NCBI GenBank assembly: GCA_964478515.1
Contig: CAYZIL010000003.1
Coordinates: forward strand, 56,361 to 120,360
Direction: 5' to 3'
Origin: HGM13233 sp964478515
GTDB taxonomy: Bacteria; Bacillota; Clostridia; Oscillospirales; Ruminococcaceae
Length of the DNA stretch: 64,000 nucleotides
The position numbers and the translations under genes are program-made. The notes beneath the pieces were generated by a model. It was given only the letters and a program-made list of their open reading frames with translations. It did no database searches and was not told the origin of the DNA. Below are positions 1 through 8,721 of this stretch, piece by piece; positions within the stretch are counted from its first letter, which is position 1; each line of letters begins with the position of its first letter.

Positions 1-2
1 TG

Positions 3-1700
3 TTTTGCGCGCTGTTGAGCGCATACAGCGCCAGTGTGCCGCTTTGCGCCGCCGTGTGCGTATTCGGCGGCGCAGGCCTTATCTTTTGTGAGCCGCAGGT
101 CTATTTTGCCGCAGTCGGCGCCGCCGCCGGCGCGCTGATGCTGAATTATTTTTATAAAAATAATAAGCCGACGGCCTGCGTCAGCTTCCTTGCGGCTGCG
201 GCTGCCGCGGCCGCGCTTGCGTCGGGCGCCGTCTACGCGCTGATTTACCTGTGCGAACTTTGCGTTGCCTGCGCCGCTTTTCTCGCTTTGCCGGTACAGC
301 CGCGCGCCCGCGAACCCGAGCTGGTACTGCCGCCGCCGGCGCTGTCGGCCAGCAAGCTTTGCGCCGGCCGCATAAACAGCGTCGCGCTGGCGCTGTGCGA
401 AGTCGGGGACATTATTAAGATTGCCTCAAAAACCTCAAAAGCCCGCGTCGATACTGCCGACGCGGCCATAAACCGCACCGCCGAAAACGTCTGCCGCGGC
501 TGCCGCATGATGTCGACGTGCTGGGTAAAGCGATACGACGAGACCGCGCGCGCCTTTCGCGATATGGCCGCCGCTCTCGCGGCGGGACAGCGCGTTGAGC
601 GCGCGTCGCTGCCGCCGCAGCTGCGCCCTGTGTGTATAAATGCCCAACAACTCTGCTGCGAGTTCAGCCGCAACTGGGCCGAACTGCGCAGCGCGCAGCG
701 CTACAGCCGCAATCTTGCCATCTACCGCGCCGTTATCGGCCGTCAGTTCCGCGGCATAGCCAATATGCTGGGTACCACCGGGCGCCACTTGTACGACATT
801 ACGCCGCTGGACGAGGAGCGCTCGCGCCGTCTTTACGCCGCCGTGCTGCGTCTCGGACTTGAGCCGGCAATGGTACAGTGCGCCGCCAGCGGCGAGCACC
901 ACTTGCTGGTGACGGCCGTTTTTGCCGGCGAGCTGTCCGCCCTGCAGCGACTTGACCTGCACACCACTTTGCAAAACGAGTGCCATACGGCGCTCGCCGA
1001 GCCGGTAGTGACCGTTGCCGGCGGCTGCGTGTGTTTTGAGTATTTCGAGCGCCCGTCTTTCCGTCTGGAAACGGCGGTCTACCAAAGCAAACAGGCCAAC
1101 GAGTGCGGCGACACTTGCGCAAATTTCAACGATGCTTACGGAAATGCCCATGTGATATTAGCCGACGGTATGGGGACCGGCCGCGAGGCCGTGGCAGACA
1201 GCACCGTATGCTGTGCGTTTATTCGCCGCTTGTCGGAAAGCCTGTTTCCCGTGGAGGACTGTGCCGAGCTCGCCAACGCCGTGCTGGCGCTGCGCGAGGG
1301 CAACGAGTCCGCGCTGACTATAGACACTTTCACAATAAACCTCTATACCGGCGCCGCGCTGCTGTTCAAAGCGGGCGCCGCCCCTACCTTTGTGCGCAAG
1401 GACGACCGGGTCGCCGCCGTCAGCACACCGACGCTGCCCGTGGGCATAATGGACGAGGTGTACGGCAAAAAATATTCCGTGACGCTTGCTTGCGGCGACG
1501 CAGCGGTAATGATAAGCGACGGCGCCGCTGTGGCCGGCGACGACATATTGCGCATTCTGCGTCAGGGCGACGACGACTCCGCTGCCGAACTGCTGCGACG
1601 GGTGCGGCTGGCGGTGTTGACCCGCCGCGACGTCAGCAGCGACGACGTCACAATTATTGCCTGCCGACTTGAGCGCTATGCCGACGGCGGCACGCGCTGA
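3..1700 (+). CDS. spoIIE: Stage II sporulation protein E (PP2C phosphatase), 5'-truncated
   Basis: The reading frame is open to the left window edge, so only the last 565 residues or so are present; family members are about 800. The first 95 residues are Ala-rich and hydrophobic, consistent with the end of the SpoIIE membrane domain. A Cys-containing middle region (CRGCRMMSTCW) follows. The last 230 residues form a PP2C-type phosphatase with the metal-binding ILADGMGTGREA motif and a late ISDGA segment. In the known family, SpoIIE sits at the asymmetric septum and dephosphorylates SpoIIAA to activate sigma-F in the forespore. Its presence is the main evidence that this organism sporulates. 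Confidence 0.93.
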   Translation, partial: FCALLSAYSASVPLCAAVCVFGGAGLIFCEPQVYFAAVGAAAGALMLNYFYKNNKPTACVSFLAAAAAAAALASGAVYALIYLCELCVACAAFLALPVQPRAREPELVLPPPALSASKLCAGRINSVALALCEVGDIIKIASKTSKARVDTADAAINRTAENVCRGCRMMSTCWVKRYDETARAFRDMAAALAAGQRVERASLPPQLRPVCINAQQLCCEFSRNWAELRSAQRYSRNLAIYRAVIGRQFRGIANMLGTTGRHLYDITPLDEERSRRLYAAVLRLGLEPAMVQCAASGEHHLLVTAVFAGELSALQRLDLHTTLQNECHTALAEPVVTVAGGCVCFEYFERPSFRLETAVYQSKQANECGDTCANFNDAYGNAHVILADGMGTGREAVADSTVCCAFIRRLSESLFPVEDCAELANAVLALREGNESALTIDTFTINLYTGAALLFKAGAAPTFVRKDDRVAAVSTPTLPVGIMDEVYGKKYSVTLACGDAAVMISDGAAVAGDDILRILRQGDDDSAAELLRRVRLAVLTRRDVSSDDVTIIACRLERYADGGTR

Positions 1701-1711
1701 AATGTTATGAC

Positions 1712-1741
1712 TTGTTATAATATACTCGGGCGTGTTATAAT
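1712..1741 (+). promoter_or_regulatory. Candidate sigma-A promoter for the small membrane protein gene
   Basis: TTGTTA (1712-1717) and TATAAT (1736-1741) are separated by 18 bp, lying between the spoIIE stop and the ATG at 1789. The region is AT-rich compared with its surroundings. Confidence 0.5.
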
Positions 1742-1788
1742 GCGATTGTGTCGATTTAATGTATTGATTTTACTTCGATTGGAACTTT

Positions 1789-2274
1789 ATGGAATTGCTT
1801 GAACAGCTAAAAGATTATTTAATCGTATTTTTCGTCTCCATGCTGCCGATTGTCGAGTTGCGCGGCGCTATCCCTATTGGCATTGCCATGCAGGGGCTGA
1901 ATTTGCTGACCACATATATAGTTGCCATTGTTGGCAACCTTATCCCTGTGCCCTTTTTGGTGCTGTTTTCTAAAAAGGTGCTTTATTGGTTGGCAAAAAA
2001 ACCGAAGATCGGGCCGTTTTTTCAGCGCATTATTGACAAGGCGCGCGCAAAAGCCGACAAATTCGGCAAGTTCGAACTGCTGGCGCTGTTTCTGTTCGTC
2101 GCTATTCCTCTGCCCGGCACCGGTGCGTGGACAGGCTCGCTGATTGCCGCTTTGCTGCAGCTTAAAGTCGTGCCGGCCTTTTTGACTATTGCCGCGGGCG
2201 TATGCACCGCCGGAATAATTATGTCGCTCGCCTCCGCCGGTCTACTCGGCGCTGTCGGCGCGCTGTTTGCCTAA
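1789..2274 (+). CDS. Small multi-drug export family membrane protein (COG2426-like)
   Basis: A 161-residue integral membrane protein with four or five hydrophobic segments. It has the family pattern VELRGAIPIGIA near residue 25 and PLPGTGAWTGS near residue 108, which characterise the Sm_multidrug_ex family. The transport substrate is not established; the export name is historical. It lies alone after spoIIE with its own candidate promoter and a strong terminator. The ribosome site is weak (GGAAC just before the ATG). Confidence 0.8.
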   Translation: MELLEQLKDYLIVFFVSMLPIVELRGAIPIGIAMQGLNLLTTYIVAIVGNLIPVPFLVLFSKKVLYWLAKKPKIGPFFQRIIDKARAKADKFGKFELLALFLFVAIPLPGTGAWTGSLIAALLQLKVVPAFLTIAAGVCTAGIIMSLASAGLLGAVGALFA

Positions 2275-2301
2275 GCGTTTTGCATTGAGCGCACAAAATT
2301 A

Positions 2302-2337
2302 AGCAGGGCTTTCGCACCGACGAAAGCCCTGCTTTTT
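2302..2337. terminator. Bidirectional rho-independent terminator
   Basis: A perfect 13-bp stem (2302-2314 with 2321-2333), 6-nt loop, followed by TTTT on the plus strand. It lies between two convergent genes, so it can serve both. Confidence 0.9.
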
Positions 2338-2356
2338 ATATTACCCGCAGCTCCGC

Positions 2357-4117
2357 TCAGTAAAACTTTACCAAAGAGTCGTAGACATTTACTATCTGCT
2401 GCCAGGTTTGCGGGCCAATTTTGCCGTCAACTGTCAACCCGAAATAAGTTTGAAATACCTGTGTTGCCTCTTTCGTCGCCGGACCGAATATTCCGTCTAT
2501 TGTCAACAGCGGTATGGAGGTGAAATACTGACCGATTACATTCAAATACCGCTGCATTAACGCCACGCTCTCGCCGCTGCTGCCGACGGTAAGCACAACG
2601 CCCGGGTAAGCGGCGCTGCCTTCGGTAACCGAATTCATTATTCCGTAAAACGTGTCGTACAGCGACGACCAGGTTGCGGCGCCGATAACGCCGTCTGCCG
2701 CAAGGCCCTTGAATTGCTGGTATTCCACCGTCAGCGTGTAGGTTGCGTTGCCGAAAATGCCGTCGACAGCTATGGGATTCAGCTCCTCATAAAAATCCGC
2801 CGCCAATGTCAAAAGGTACTGAGCCAATACGACCGCCTCACCTGTGAAACCGGCTTTTAGCACCACAGCCGGCACGTCCCCGGGCACCGCGGGTGTGGTA
2901 ATGCCCTCGCTGGTCAGCTCGGCAAGCTTTTTGACGGCAGTAAATATATAAGATATTTTGTACCAGGTCGCTTTTCCCACTACGCCGTCTGCGGTCAAAT
3001 TAAATATACTCTGAAACTGCACTACGGCGCTGCGCGTCTTTGAGCCGAATATCCCGTCTGCCGAGCCGGGGTCGGGAATAAGGGGATAATTCTGACGGAT
3101 TCGTGTCAGTTGGGCTTGTATTGTGGTCACAGCGCTGCCGGTTGAGCCAAGACTCAACGACGTGCCGCCGTAGCTGGAGGCGGTGCCGGCTATCTGCGCG
3201 GCCGCTGCGAGACTCACACCGGTTCCGTAATAATACTGTAATATTGCCAGCGGCGTATACCCCTGGTTTGCCAGAGTGACGGTTCCCCACTGTTTAAGCC
3301 CGGGACACGTTGCAGTGGTGCCGTTGCAGTATTCGGCGTAAAACGGTTCTACAAAGTCGTTTTTGCGAATGTAAATATCAAATATTTCGTCGACAATTTT
3401 GCTGACGCTTTCGTATATATTGCGCCCGTAAACAAAATACTGGTCGTAACTGGTGGAATTGGTAATGTCAAAAGCATAGCCCCTGCTGGGATACCACTCG
3501 GTAAACACTCTGTTGAGCACCAGCGATATTTGACAAAAGACATTTGCCCGCACCGCTGCCGCCGGCCAGGTCGGGTATATCTCACTGCAGCAGACGTTTT
3601 TGATGTAGTCGGGAAACAGCACCGTGACGTTTTGGGCGCTGACGTCCGGTCGGCCAAGGTGGACTGTCACATACTCCGGCACTACGACCGAGTCGAGTAT
3701 GCGGGGAAACGTCTCAATTGCCGGCCCCTGCGAATAGTCCGGGTCGTTTATGTTCATAGGCGGAATGGTCAGCACCACCGTGTCCGCGCTACTCTGCCTG
3801 AGCGCCAGCGGCTCCATCTCAACTTTTAAAATAGCAGTCTGGCCGGCAAATATCTGCACGCCGGTGACCTGTGTCAGCTTGTATCCGTTGGCCGTCAGCG
3901 AGACGTCGCAAGTTGAATAGACCTGGCCTTCGTAACCGCTGTCAAGACTCAAGTCACTGTCCGGCGCCGCGAACCCGGCAAGCTCGGTACGGCCGCTGAT
4001 GTCGGTTATCAGCGAATAGCTGCCCAACTCACCGCCGTTTGCCGACACCAGCGCCGCCAGTATCGGCATACCCGTTCGTGCCGAGACCGCCTCTATACGC
4101 AAATACCCTGTTTGCAA
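2357..4117 (-). CDS. Triple peptidoglycan-binding-repeat protein (COG3409, cortex-lytic-like)
   Basis: 586 residues. The N-terminal 110 residues resemble a carboxypeptidase-regulatory-like beta domain (YLRIEAVSARTGMPI). A middle domain of unknown fold follows, then three PG_binding_1 repeats, at about 335-395, 420-495 and 510-580, each with a DGIFG...W signature. No catalytic glycosidase or amidase motif is visible, so it may bind peptidoglycan rather than cut it. Similar Clostridia proteins are usually labelled spore cortex-lytic. I place the start at the TTG at 4117, because AGGTGA sits 5 nt upstream of it; the GTG at 4126 has only a weak site. No signal peptide is apparent. Confidence 0.8.
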   Translation of the reverse strand: MQTGYLRIEAVSARTGMPILAALVSANGGELGSYSLITDISGRTELAGFAAPDSDLSLDSGYEGQVYSTCDVSLTANGYKLTQVTGVQIFAGQTAILKVEMEPLALRQSSADTVVLTIPPMNINDPDYSQGPAIETFPRILDSVVVPEYVTVHLGRPDVSAQNVTVLFPDYIKNVCCSEIYPTWPAAAVRANVFCQISLVLNRVFTEWYPSRGYAFDITNSTSYDQYFVYGRNIYESVSKIVDEIFDIYIRKNDFVEPFYAEYCNGTTATCPGLKQWGTVTLANQGYTPLAILQYYYGTGVSLAAAAQIAGTASSYGGTSLSLGSTGSAVTTIQAQLTRIRQNYPLIPDPGSADGIFGSKTRSAVVQFQSIFNLTADGVVGKATWYKISYIFTAVKKLAELTSEGITTPAVPGDVPAVVLKAGFTGEAVVLAQYLLTLAADFYEELNPIAVDGIFGNATYTLTVEYQQFKGLAADGVIGAATWSSLYDTFYGIMNSVTEGSAAYPGVVLTVGSSGESVALMQRYLNVIGQYFTSIPLLTIDGIFGPATKEATQVFQTYFGLTVDGKIGPQTWQQIVNVYDSLVKFY

Positions 4118-4203
4118 TGCGCTCACCTCTTCCGGTTAAGTTGTTCTCTCACGGCATTATATGCAACGAGGGCCGCGCAGGTGCGCGGCATCGACAAAAT
4201 CCA

Positions 4204-4245
4204 CACCGCCCCCGCGCGCAGTTTTCGCTGCGCGCGGGGGCGGTG
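4204..4245 (-). terminator. Very stable 18-bp GC-rich hairpin terminator
   Basis: A perfect 18-bp stem (4204-4221 with 4228-4245) and a 6-nt loop, followed on the minus strand by a short GATTTT tract. It lies just downstream of the ABC ATPase gene. Confidence 0.7.
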
Positions 4246-4269
4246 CATTATTAAAAATATTTCTTTGTC

Positions 4270-5196
4270 TTACTGCGAGCTGAAGCCGCCCATGAAGCTG
4301 AGCGTTTCCTCGTAGCGCTGCGCCAGCGTCGCGCGCTCAGCGCGTATCTCGTAAATCTGCACATGGGCTTTGAGCAGCTCCAAAATTATGTGGCTTATCT
4401 GCCGGCGGTGTAGCGGTGCTGAGGCGCAGTCATCTTCCTCGCTGGCCGAGCAGCCGAGTTCGCCCAGCACCGTACTTGCGGTGTGCGGTTTATCGCAATA
4501 AAACCGAAAGCGGAGCAATTCATCCTCGTCGGCGCGCGCGCGCAAATCAAGCACGCCCATCAGCCGGCCGCTCAACAGCACCGCCGCGCGCGCGCAAGTT
4601 TCACTGACCGCGGCACATTCTCCGGTAGCTATAAGCGCCGCCGCGCCTTTGCGCACGGTAAAGGAATTTATTAAGTCCACGGCACGGCGGCGGTCAAGCG
4701 GGCTCAAGCAGGCAAACGGTTCGTCTAAAAGCAGCATGCGCGGGTTGCCGCAAAACGCGCCGGCCAGTGAGAGCAGCTTTCGCTGACCGGGCAGCAATTC
4801 ACTGACGCGCTGCTGCTCACATTCCCGCAATCCCAGCGCCGTCGCTATTTCGAGCACATACCCTTTGTCTATGCCCTTGTAACAGCTCGCCTCTCGCATA
4901 AGCGTGTCCAGCACGCCGTGCGTCGGCGACAGACCGTGCCGCCAGTGAAAATTCGTGCCGGTCTTGCTCGCCGCTCTTGTCAAATCGTCAGCAACGGAAT
5001 AGCCGAAAACGTATATGTTGCCGCTGTCGGGCTTTTCCAGACCCGCAAGCGCGTTGAGCAGTGCGGTCTTGCCGCTGCCGGACGGCCCCATCAGCGCCAC
5101 CGCCTCTCCCGCTTGCAGCTCAAGGTCAATTTCCGAAAGCACTTTCCCGTCGCGCCCTGCCAGCGACACCCTGTCAATTTTCAATATCTGCGCCAT
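4270..5196 (-). CDS. Orphan ABC transporter ATP-binding protein
   Basis: 308 residues. Walker A is GPSGSGKTAL near residue 37 and Walker B is MLLLDEP near residue 155. The usual LSGGQ signature is replaced by LLPGQRK, an uncommon change that could alter ATP-driven closure. The C-terminal 80 residues (FYCDKPHTASTVLGELG) form an accessory domain. No permease gene lies beside it, so the substrate is unknown; it may partner with a membrane protein elsewhere or act in a non-transport role. It is a single gene between a terminator and the divergent MarR operon. Confidence 0.78.
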   Translation of the reverse strand: MAQILKIDRVSLAGRDGKVLSEIDLELQAGEAVALMGPSGSGKTALLNALAGLEKPDSGNIYVFGYSVADDLTRAASKTGTNFHWRHGLSPTHGVLDTLMREASCYKGIDKGYVLEIATALGLRECEQQRVSELLPGQRKLLSLAGAFCGNPRMLLLDEPFACLSPLDRRRAVDLINSFTVRKGAAALIATGECAAVSETCARAAVLLSGRLMGVLDLRARADEDELLRFRFYCDKPHTASTVLGELGCSASEEDDCASAPLHRRQISHIILELLKAHVQIYEIRAERATLAQRYEETLSFMGGFSSQ

Positions 5197-5294
5197 TTCA
5201 CTGTCCCCATCTCGGCATTTTATTTATATTACCATATTTTCGCTGCCGGCAAAAGAGGGCTTTCGTAAGGCAGACCGCAAATTGCCCGCGACTG

Positions 5295-5323
5295 TTGACA
5301 GTAACCGCGGCCGGTGTTATTAT
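5295..5323 (+). promoter_or_regulatory. Sigma-A promoter of the MarR / SPT-like operon
   Basis: A consensus TTGACA (5295-5300), 17-bp spacer, then TATTAT (5318-5323), 38 bp before the MarR ATG. Confidence 0.8.
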
Positions 5324-5340
5324 ATAAAAAATTTTATATA
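5321..5340. promoter_or_regulatory. AT-rich inverted repeat, probable MarR autoregulatory operator
   Basis: TATATAAAA (5321-5329) and TTTTATATA (5332-5340) are exact complements separated by AA. The element overlaps the -10 box and transcription start of the MarR gene, the usual position of a MarR self-operator. That assignment is inferred from position and symmetry. Confidence 0.55.
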
Positions 5341-5360
5341 AATAATTTTATGGAGTTGTC

Positions 5361-5786
5361 ATGAAGGAGCTTCTGGGCCGCATCTACAGCAACATCCGGC
5401 TTATCCACTACCAAAACATTTTCCGCACGGTCAAAGAAAAGGCCGGCAGCCTGAGCGCCACCGAGGCATTTTCCGCCGACGTCATCCATCTGCTTGGCGG
5501 ACCGACGCTCAGCGAATTTGCCGAGTTTCTCGGCATATCTCAGCCCAACGCCACCTACAAGGTCAACGCGCTTGTCAGCAAAGGCTATGTCGTCAAAGCA
5601 CCCGGCCCAAGCGACCGGCGCGAGAGCATTTTGAATGTAACGCAAAAATTTCTCGACTATTACGGCCGGCCGCTGCCAGCACTGGAGCACGCCGCCGAAA
5701 GCGCTTTGAGCGGTTTCAGCGACGAGCAGCGCCGCAGCGTGGTCAAATTTCTCGGCAATCTGTGCGAGCTTAAGCTGTACGAATAA
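5361..5786 (+). CDS. MarR-family transcriptional regulator
   Basis: 141 residues, normal MarR length. The winged-helix region runs from about residue 45 to 95, with the recognition-helix pattern LSEFAEFLGISQPNATYKV followed by the wing SDRRES. GGAG lies 5 nt before the ATG. It is first in a co-directional run with the PLP enzyme and the SDR, and an AT-rich inverted repeat overlaps its promoter, so it probably represses itself and the operon. The ligand is unknown; a lipid or acyl-CoA would fit the neighbours but is only inference. Confidence 0.85.
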   Translation: MKELLGRIYSNIRLIHYQNIFRTVKEKAGSLSATEAFSADVIHLLGGPTLSEFAEFLGISQPNATYKVNALVSKGYVVKAPGPSDRRESILNVTQKFLDYYGRPLPALEHAAESALSGFSDEQRRSVVKFLGNLCELKLYE

Positions 5787-5852
5787 GTTCACACTGTCGC
5801 TGTTTGGCGCAACCGCCGAACTATACAAAGCATTGAGTTAAGGAGAAATAAA

Positions 5853-7028
5853 ATGGATCTTTTCGAAAAATGCCGCCGTCCCTCCGCCGCAAAAGAGGCA
5901 AAGGCCGCCGGCGTCTACCCCTATTTCCATTCATTGGAGTCGCGCCAGGACACCGAGGTAATTATGGAGGGCAAGCGCCGCATAATGCTCGGCTCAAACA
6001 ATTACCTGGGACTGACTATTGACCCGCAGGTCATCGACGCCGGCGTCGACGCGCTGCAAAAATACGGCAGCGGCTGCTCGGGTTCGCGCTTTCTCAACGG
6101 CACGCTCGACATGCACTTGACGCTGGAAAAAGAGTTGGCCGCTTTTCTCAACAAAGAGGCTGTTGTCTGCTTTTCTACCGGATTTCAGTCCAACCTCGGC
6201 ATCATCAGTGCGGTTGTCGGCCACGGCGACTACGTTATTTGCGACAAGGAAAACCACGCCAGTATCTACGACGGCTGCAAGCTAAGCTACGGCAAAATGC
6301 TGCGCTACAACCACAACGACATGGACCAACTGCAGCGCAGGCTTGAAGAGGTTCCCGAAAGCGCCGGCTGTCTGGTAGTGACCGACGGAGTTTTCAGCAT
6401 GGGCGGCGACGTCGCCAAGCTGCCTGACATTGTCGCGCTGGCGCACAAATACGGCGCCCGCGTCATGGTGGACGACGCGCACGGCATGGGCGTCGTCGGT
6501 AACGGCGGCCGCGGCACTGCCGACTTGTACGGACTCAACGACTCGGTCGATATAATTATGGGTACTTTCTCAAAATCGCTCGCCAGTCTCGGCGGCTATA
6601 TGGCCGCCAGCGAGGAAGTCGCTGATTTTGTGCGCCACAACTCGCGCCCGTTCATCTTTTCGGCCTCAATGACGCCGGCAAGCTGCGCTTGCGCGCTGGC
6701 GGCGCTGCGCGTGCTCAAAGAGCACCCGGAGCTGGTCGACAAGCTGGCCGAAAACGGCCGTCACCTGCGCGCGGCGCTTAAAGAGCGCGGCGTGCCCATT
6801 CGCGAAAGCGACACCCCCATTGTCCCAATTTACACCTACGAGCCCATGCGCACGCTGAAAATAGCCAAGACCCTTTACGAGCGCGGCGTGTATGTAAACC
6901 CCGTACTGCCGCCGGCCACCGCACCCAACGAGTGCTTGCTGCGCACCAGCTGCATGGCCACACACACCTTCGCGCTGCTCGACGAGGCCGCGGACATCAT
7001 TGCCGCCGTGCTCAAGGAGGAAAAATGA
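5853..7028 (+). CDS. PLP-dependent alpha-oxoamine synthase, serine-palmitoyltransferase-like
   Basis: 391 residues. This family condenses an amino acid with an acyl-CoA with loss of CO2. The PLP lysine lies in GTFSKSLASLGGY (residues ~233-245), and VDDAHGMGVVG holds the PLP-contacting Asp and His. The GTFSKSL context and the N-terminal GVYPYF...QDTEVIM pattern look closer to bacterial serine palmitoyltransferase than to BioF or Kbl, whose lysine loops differ. No biotin or threonine genes are nearby. The stop overlaps the ATG of the SDR gene by 4 nt, so the two are translationally coupled. Reaction: probably L-serine (or Ala/Gly) plus acyl-CoA to a 3-keto sphingoid-like base. The alternatives are 8-amino-7-oxononanoate synthase or 2-amino-3-ketobutyrate ligase. 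Confidence 0.75.
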   Translation: MDLFEKCRRPSAAKEAKAAGVYPYFHSLESRQDTEVIMEGKRRIMLGSNNYLGLTIDPQVIDAGVDALQKYGSGCSGSRFLNGTLDMHLTLEKELAAFLNKEAVVCFSTGFQSNLGIISAVVGHGDYVICDKENHASIYDGCKLSYGKMLRYNHNDMDQLQRRLEEVPESAGCLVVTDGVFSMGGDVAKLPDIVALAHKYGARVMVDDAHGMGVVGNGGRGTADLYGLNDSVDIIMGTFSKSLASLGGYMAASEEVADFVRHNSRPFIFSASMTPASCACALAALRVLKEHPELVDKLAENGRHLRAALKERGVPIRESDTPIVPIYTYEPMRTLKIAKTLYERGVYVNPVLPPATAPNECLLRTSCMATHTFALLDEAADIIAAVLKEEK

Positions 7029-7813
7029 CCGTCAAGACAGCCGTCGTCACCGGCGGCAGCTCCGGCATAGGCGCGGCCACTGCGGCGCTTTTCGCGGCGC
7101 GCGGCTGGCATGTTTATGAGCTCAGCCGCCACGGCAGCGATGTTGCGGGCGTAACGCACCTGAGCGCCGACGTCACCGACAGCGACTCTCTAAAAGCCGC
7201 CTTTGACGCCGTGATAGCCGCCGAGGGACGGCTGGATCTGCTTGTAAATAACGCCGGCGGCGGAATTTCCGGCGCGGTGGAATTTACCGATATTGCCGAC
7301 GCGCAGCGCCTTTTCGACGTCAACTTTTTCGGCGCTGTGCGCTGCGTGCAGGCGGCGCTGCCGTACTTGCGCAAAACCAAGGGGCGCATAGTCAATTTAA
7401 GCTCCGTCGCCGCACCGATTGCCATCCCCTTCCAGTGCTTTTATTCGGCCGGCAAGGCGGCAATAAATTCGCTTAGCATGTGTCTTGCCAACGAGCTGCG
7501 CCCCTTCGGCATAAAAGTCAGCGCCGTCATGCCCGGCGACGTGCGCACCGGCTTTACCGACGCGCGGCGCAAAAGCACCGCCGGCGACGATATTTACGGC
7601 AGCGCTATCAGCTGTGCCGTCAGCGTAATGGAGCACGACGAGCGCAGCGGTATGCCGCCGCAAAAGGTGGCCGCAGTAATATACAAAGCAGCCTTAGCGC
7701 GCCGGCCGAAAATCCTTTACACTGCCGGCGGCAAATACCGGCTGTTCGTCGTTATTCAAAAGCTGCTGCCGGCAACGCTGTGCAACCGGCTCGTGGGCGC
7801 CATTTACCGCTGA
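7025..7813 (+). CDS. Short-chain dehydrogenase/reductase coupled to the SPT-like enzyme
   Basis: 262 residues, a classical SDR: TGGSSGIG nucleotide-binding motif near residue 9, NNAGGG near residue 74, catalytic Ser in NLSSVA and YSAGK as the YxxxK motif. AGGAGG lies 4 nt before the ATG, which itself overlaps the upstream stop (ATGA). Earlier in-frame codons lie inside the preceding gene and are not used. Coupling to the oxoamine synthase suggests it reduces the 3-keto product, as 3-ketosphinganine reductase does, but substrate specificity cannot be read from sequence alone. Confidence 0.85.
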   Translation: MTVKTAVVTGGSSGIGAATAALFAARGWHVYELSRHGSDVAGVTHLSADVTDSDSLKAAFDAVIAAEGRLDLLVNNAGGGISGAVEFTDIADAQRLFDVNFFGAVRCVQAALPYLRKTKGRIVNLSSVAAPIAIPFQCFYSAGKAAINSLSMCLANELRPFGIKVSAVMPGDVRTGFTDARRKSTAGDDIYGSAISCAVSVMEHDERSGMPPQKVAAVIYKAALARRPKILYTAGGKYRLFVVIQKLLPATLCNRLVGAIYR

Positions 7814-7816
7814 GCG

Positions 7817-7844
7817 TTGACTTTTGCGCGGCGCATGGTATAAT
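7817..7844 (+). promoter_or_regulatory. Sigma-A promoter of rpsF-ssb-rpsR
   Basis: TTGACT (7817-7822), 16-bp spacer, TATAAT (7839-7844), about 80 bp before the rpsF start. Confidence 0.85.
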
Positions 7845-7876
7845 ATTAGAGCTGTCAATTTATGCACAGCTAATCC

Positions 7877-7902
7877 TTGCCGGCGTGTATTGCGTCGGCC
7901 AA
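7877..7902 (+). promoter_or_regulatory. Leader hairpin before rpsF, possible S6:S18 binding site
   Basis: TTGCCG (7877-7882) pairs with CGGCCAA (7896-7902) with one bulged C, giving a small hairpin with a CCG in the rpsF leader. S6:S18 autoregulatory leaders use a CCG-containing stem-loop at this position. I could not verify the full consensus. Confidence 0.35.
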
Positions 7903-7923
7903 CAGTCCATAAGGAGGTAACAT

Positions 7924-8214
7924 ATGGCACAGATCAGTTACGAGACTATCTTCGTTATCCACCCCGACCGCGACGCGGAGCAGACCAAGGCTCTTATTGA
8001 AAAGTTTACCGCGCTTATTAACGAGCACGGCAACGTTGAGTCGGTCGACGAGTGGGGCAAGCGCCGTCTCGCCTACGAGATTCAGGACCAGACCGAAGGT
8101 TATTATGTTTTGGTGAACTTCACCTGCGAGCCCGACTTCCCCAAAGAGCTCGACCGCATATACAATATAACCGACGGCATCCTGCGCTCTATCATCGTCA
8201 GAAAAGACCAGTAA
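7924..8214 (+). CDS. rpsF: 30S ribosomal protein S6
   Basis: 96 residues, full family length, starting YETIFVIHPD and containing VDEWGKRRLAYEI and GYYVLVNF, all characteristic of S6. It binds the central domain of 16S rRNA together with S18. AAGGAGG precedes the ATG. First gene of the usual rpsF-ssb-rpsR operon. Confidence 0.98.
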   Translation: MAQISYETIFVIHPDRDAEQTKALIEKFTALINEHGNVESVDEWGKRRLAYEIQDQTEGYYVLVNFTCEPDFPKELDRIYNITDGILRSIIVRKDQ

Positions 8215-8229
8215 CGGGAGGAAAGTGAC

Positions 8230-8697
8230 ATGAACGTCGCAGTGTTAATGGGCCGTCTGACCGACACACCGGAGCTGCGCACGACCCCGTCCGGGATCTC
8301 GGTCACCACCTTCACAATCGCCATCAACCGCGCCTATTCCAAGCAGAGCGGCGAGCGTCAGGCCGATTTTATTGACATTGTCGCCTGGCGTCAGACCGCA
8401 GAGTTCGTCTGCAAGTATTTCAAGAAGGGTCAGATGATAGCTGTCAACGGCTCCATCCAGACCCGCTCTTATACGGACAAAGAGGGCAACAAGCGCCGCG
8501 CTTTCGAAGTCGTCGCCAACAACGTCGAATTCACCGAAAGCCGCAACCCCAACAGTACCGGCACGGCCGGCGCCGCGCCCGCTGCCGACGAGTCCCACCA
8601 CACCGCCGCTCCTGCCGCCGCCGAAAAGGCGTCGTTCGAGCAGGGCGACGACAGCAGCTTCGCCGTCATTGAGGGCGACGAAGACCTGCCTTTCTAA
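8230..8697 (+). CDS. ssb: Single-stranded DNA-binding protein
   Basis: 155 residues. An N-terminal OB fold (NVAVLMGRLTDTPELR, then FIDIVAWRQTAEF) covers the first 105 residues. A flexible Ala/Pro/Glu linker follows, ending in the acidic tip DEDLPF that recruits repair and replication partners. It lies between rpsF and rpsR, the standard arrangement. Confidence 0.98.
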   Translation: MNVAVLMGRLTDTPELRTTPSGISVTTFTIAINRAYSKQSGERQADFIDIVAWRQTAEFVCKYFKKGQMIAVNGSIQTRSYTDKEGNKRRAFEVVANNVEFTESRNPNSTGTAGAAPAADESHHTAAPAAAEKASFEQGDDSSFAVIEGDEDLPF

Positions 8698-8721
8698 TAA
8701 TCATAGGAGGAAAAATTCACA

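Noticed and set aside
4139..4155. GTTCTCTCACGG shared between the 4.1-kb and 13.1-kb regions
   Set aside because: Only about 12 bp are shared and the flanks differ; probably chance.
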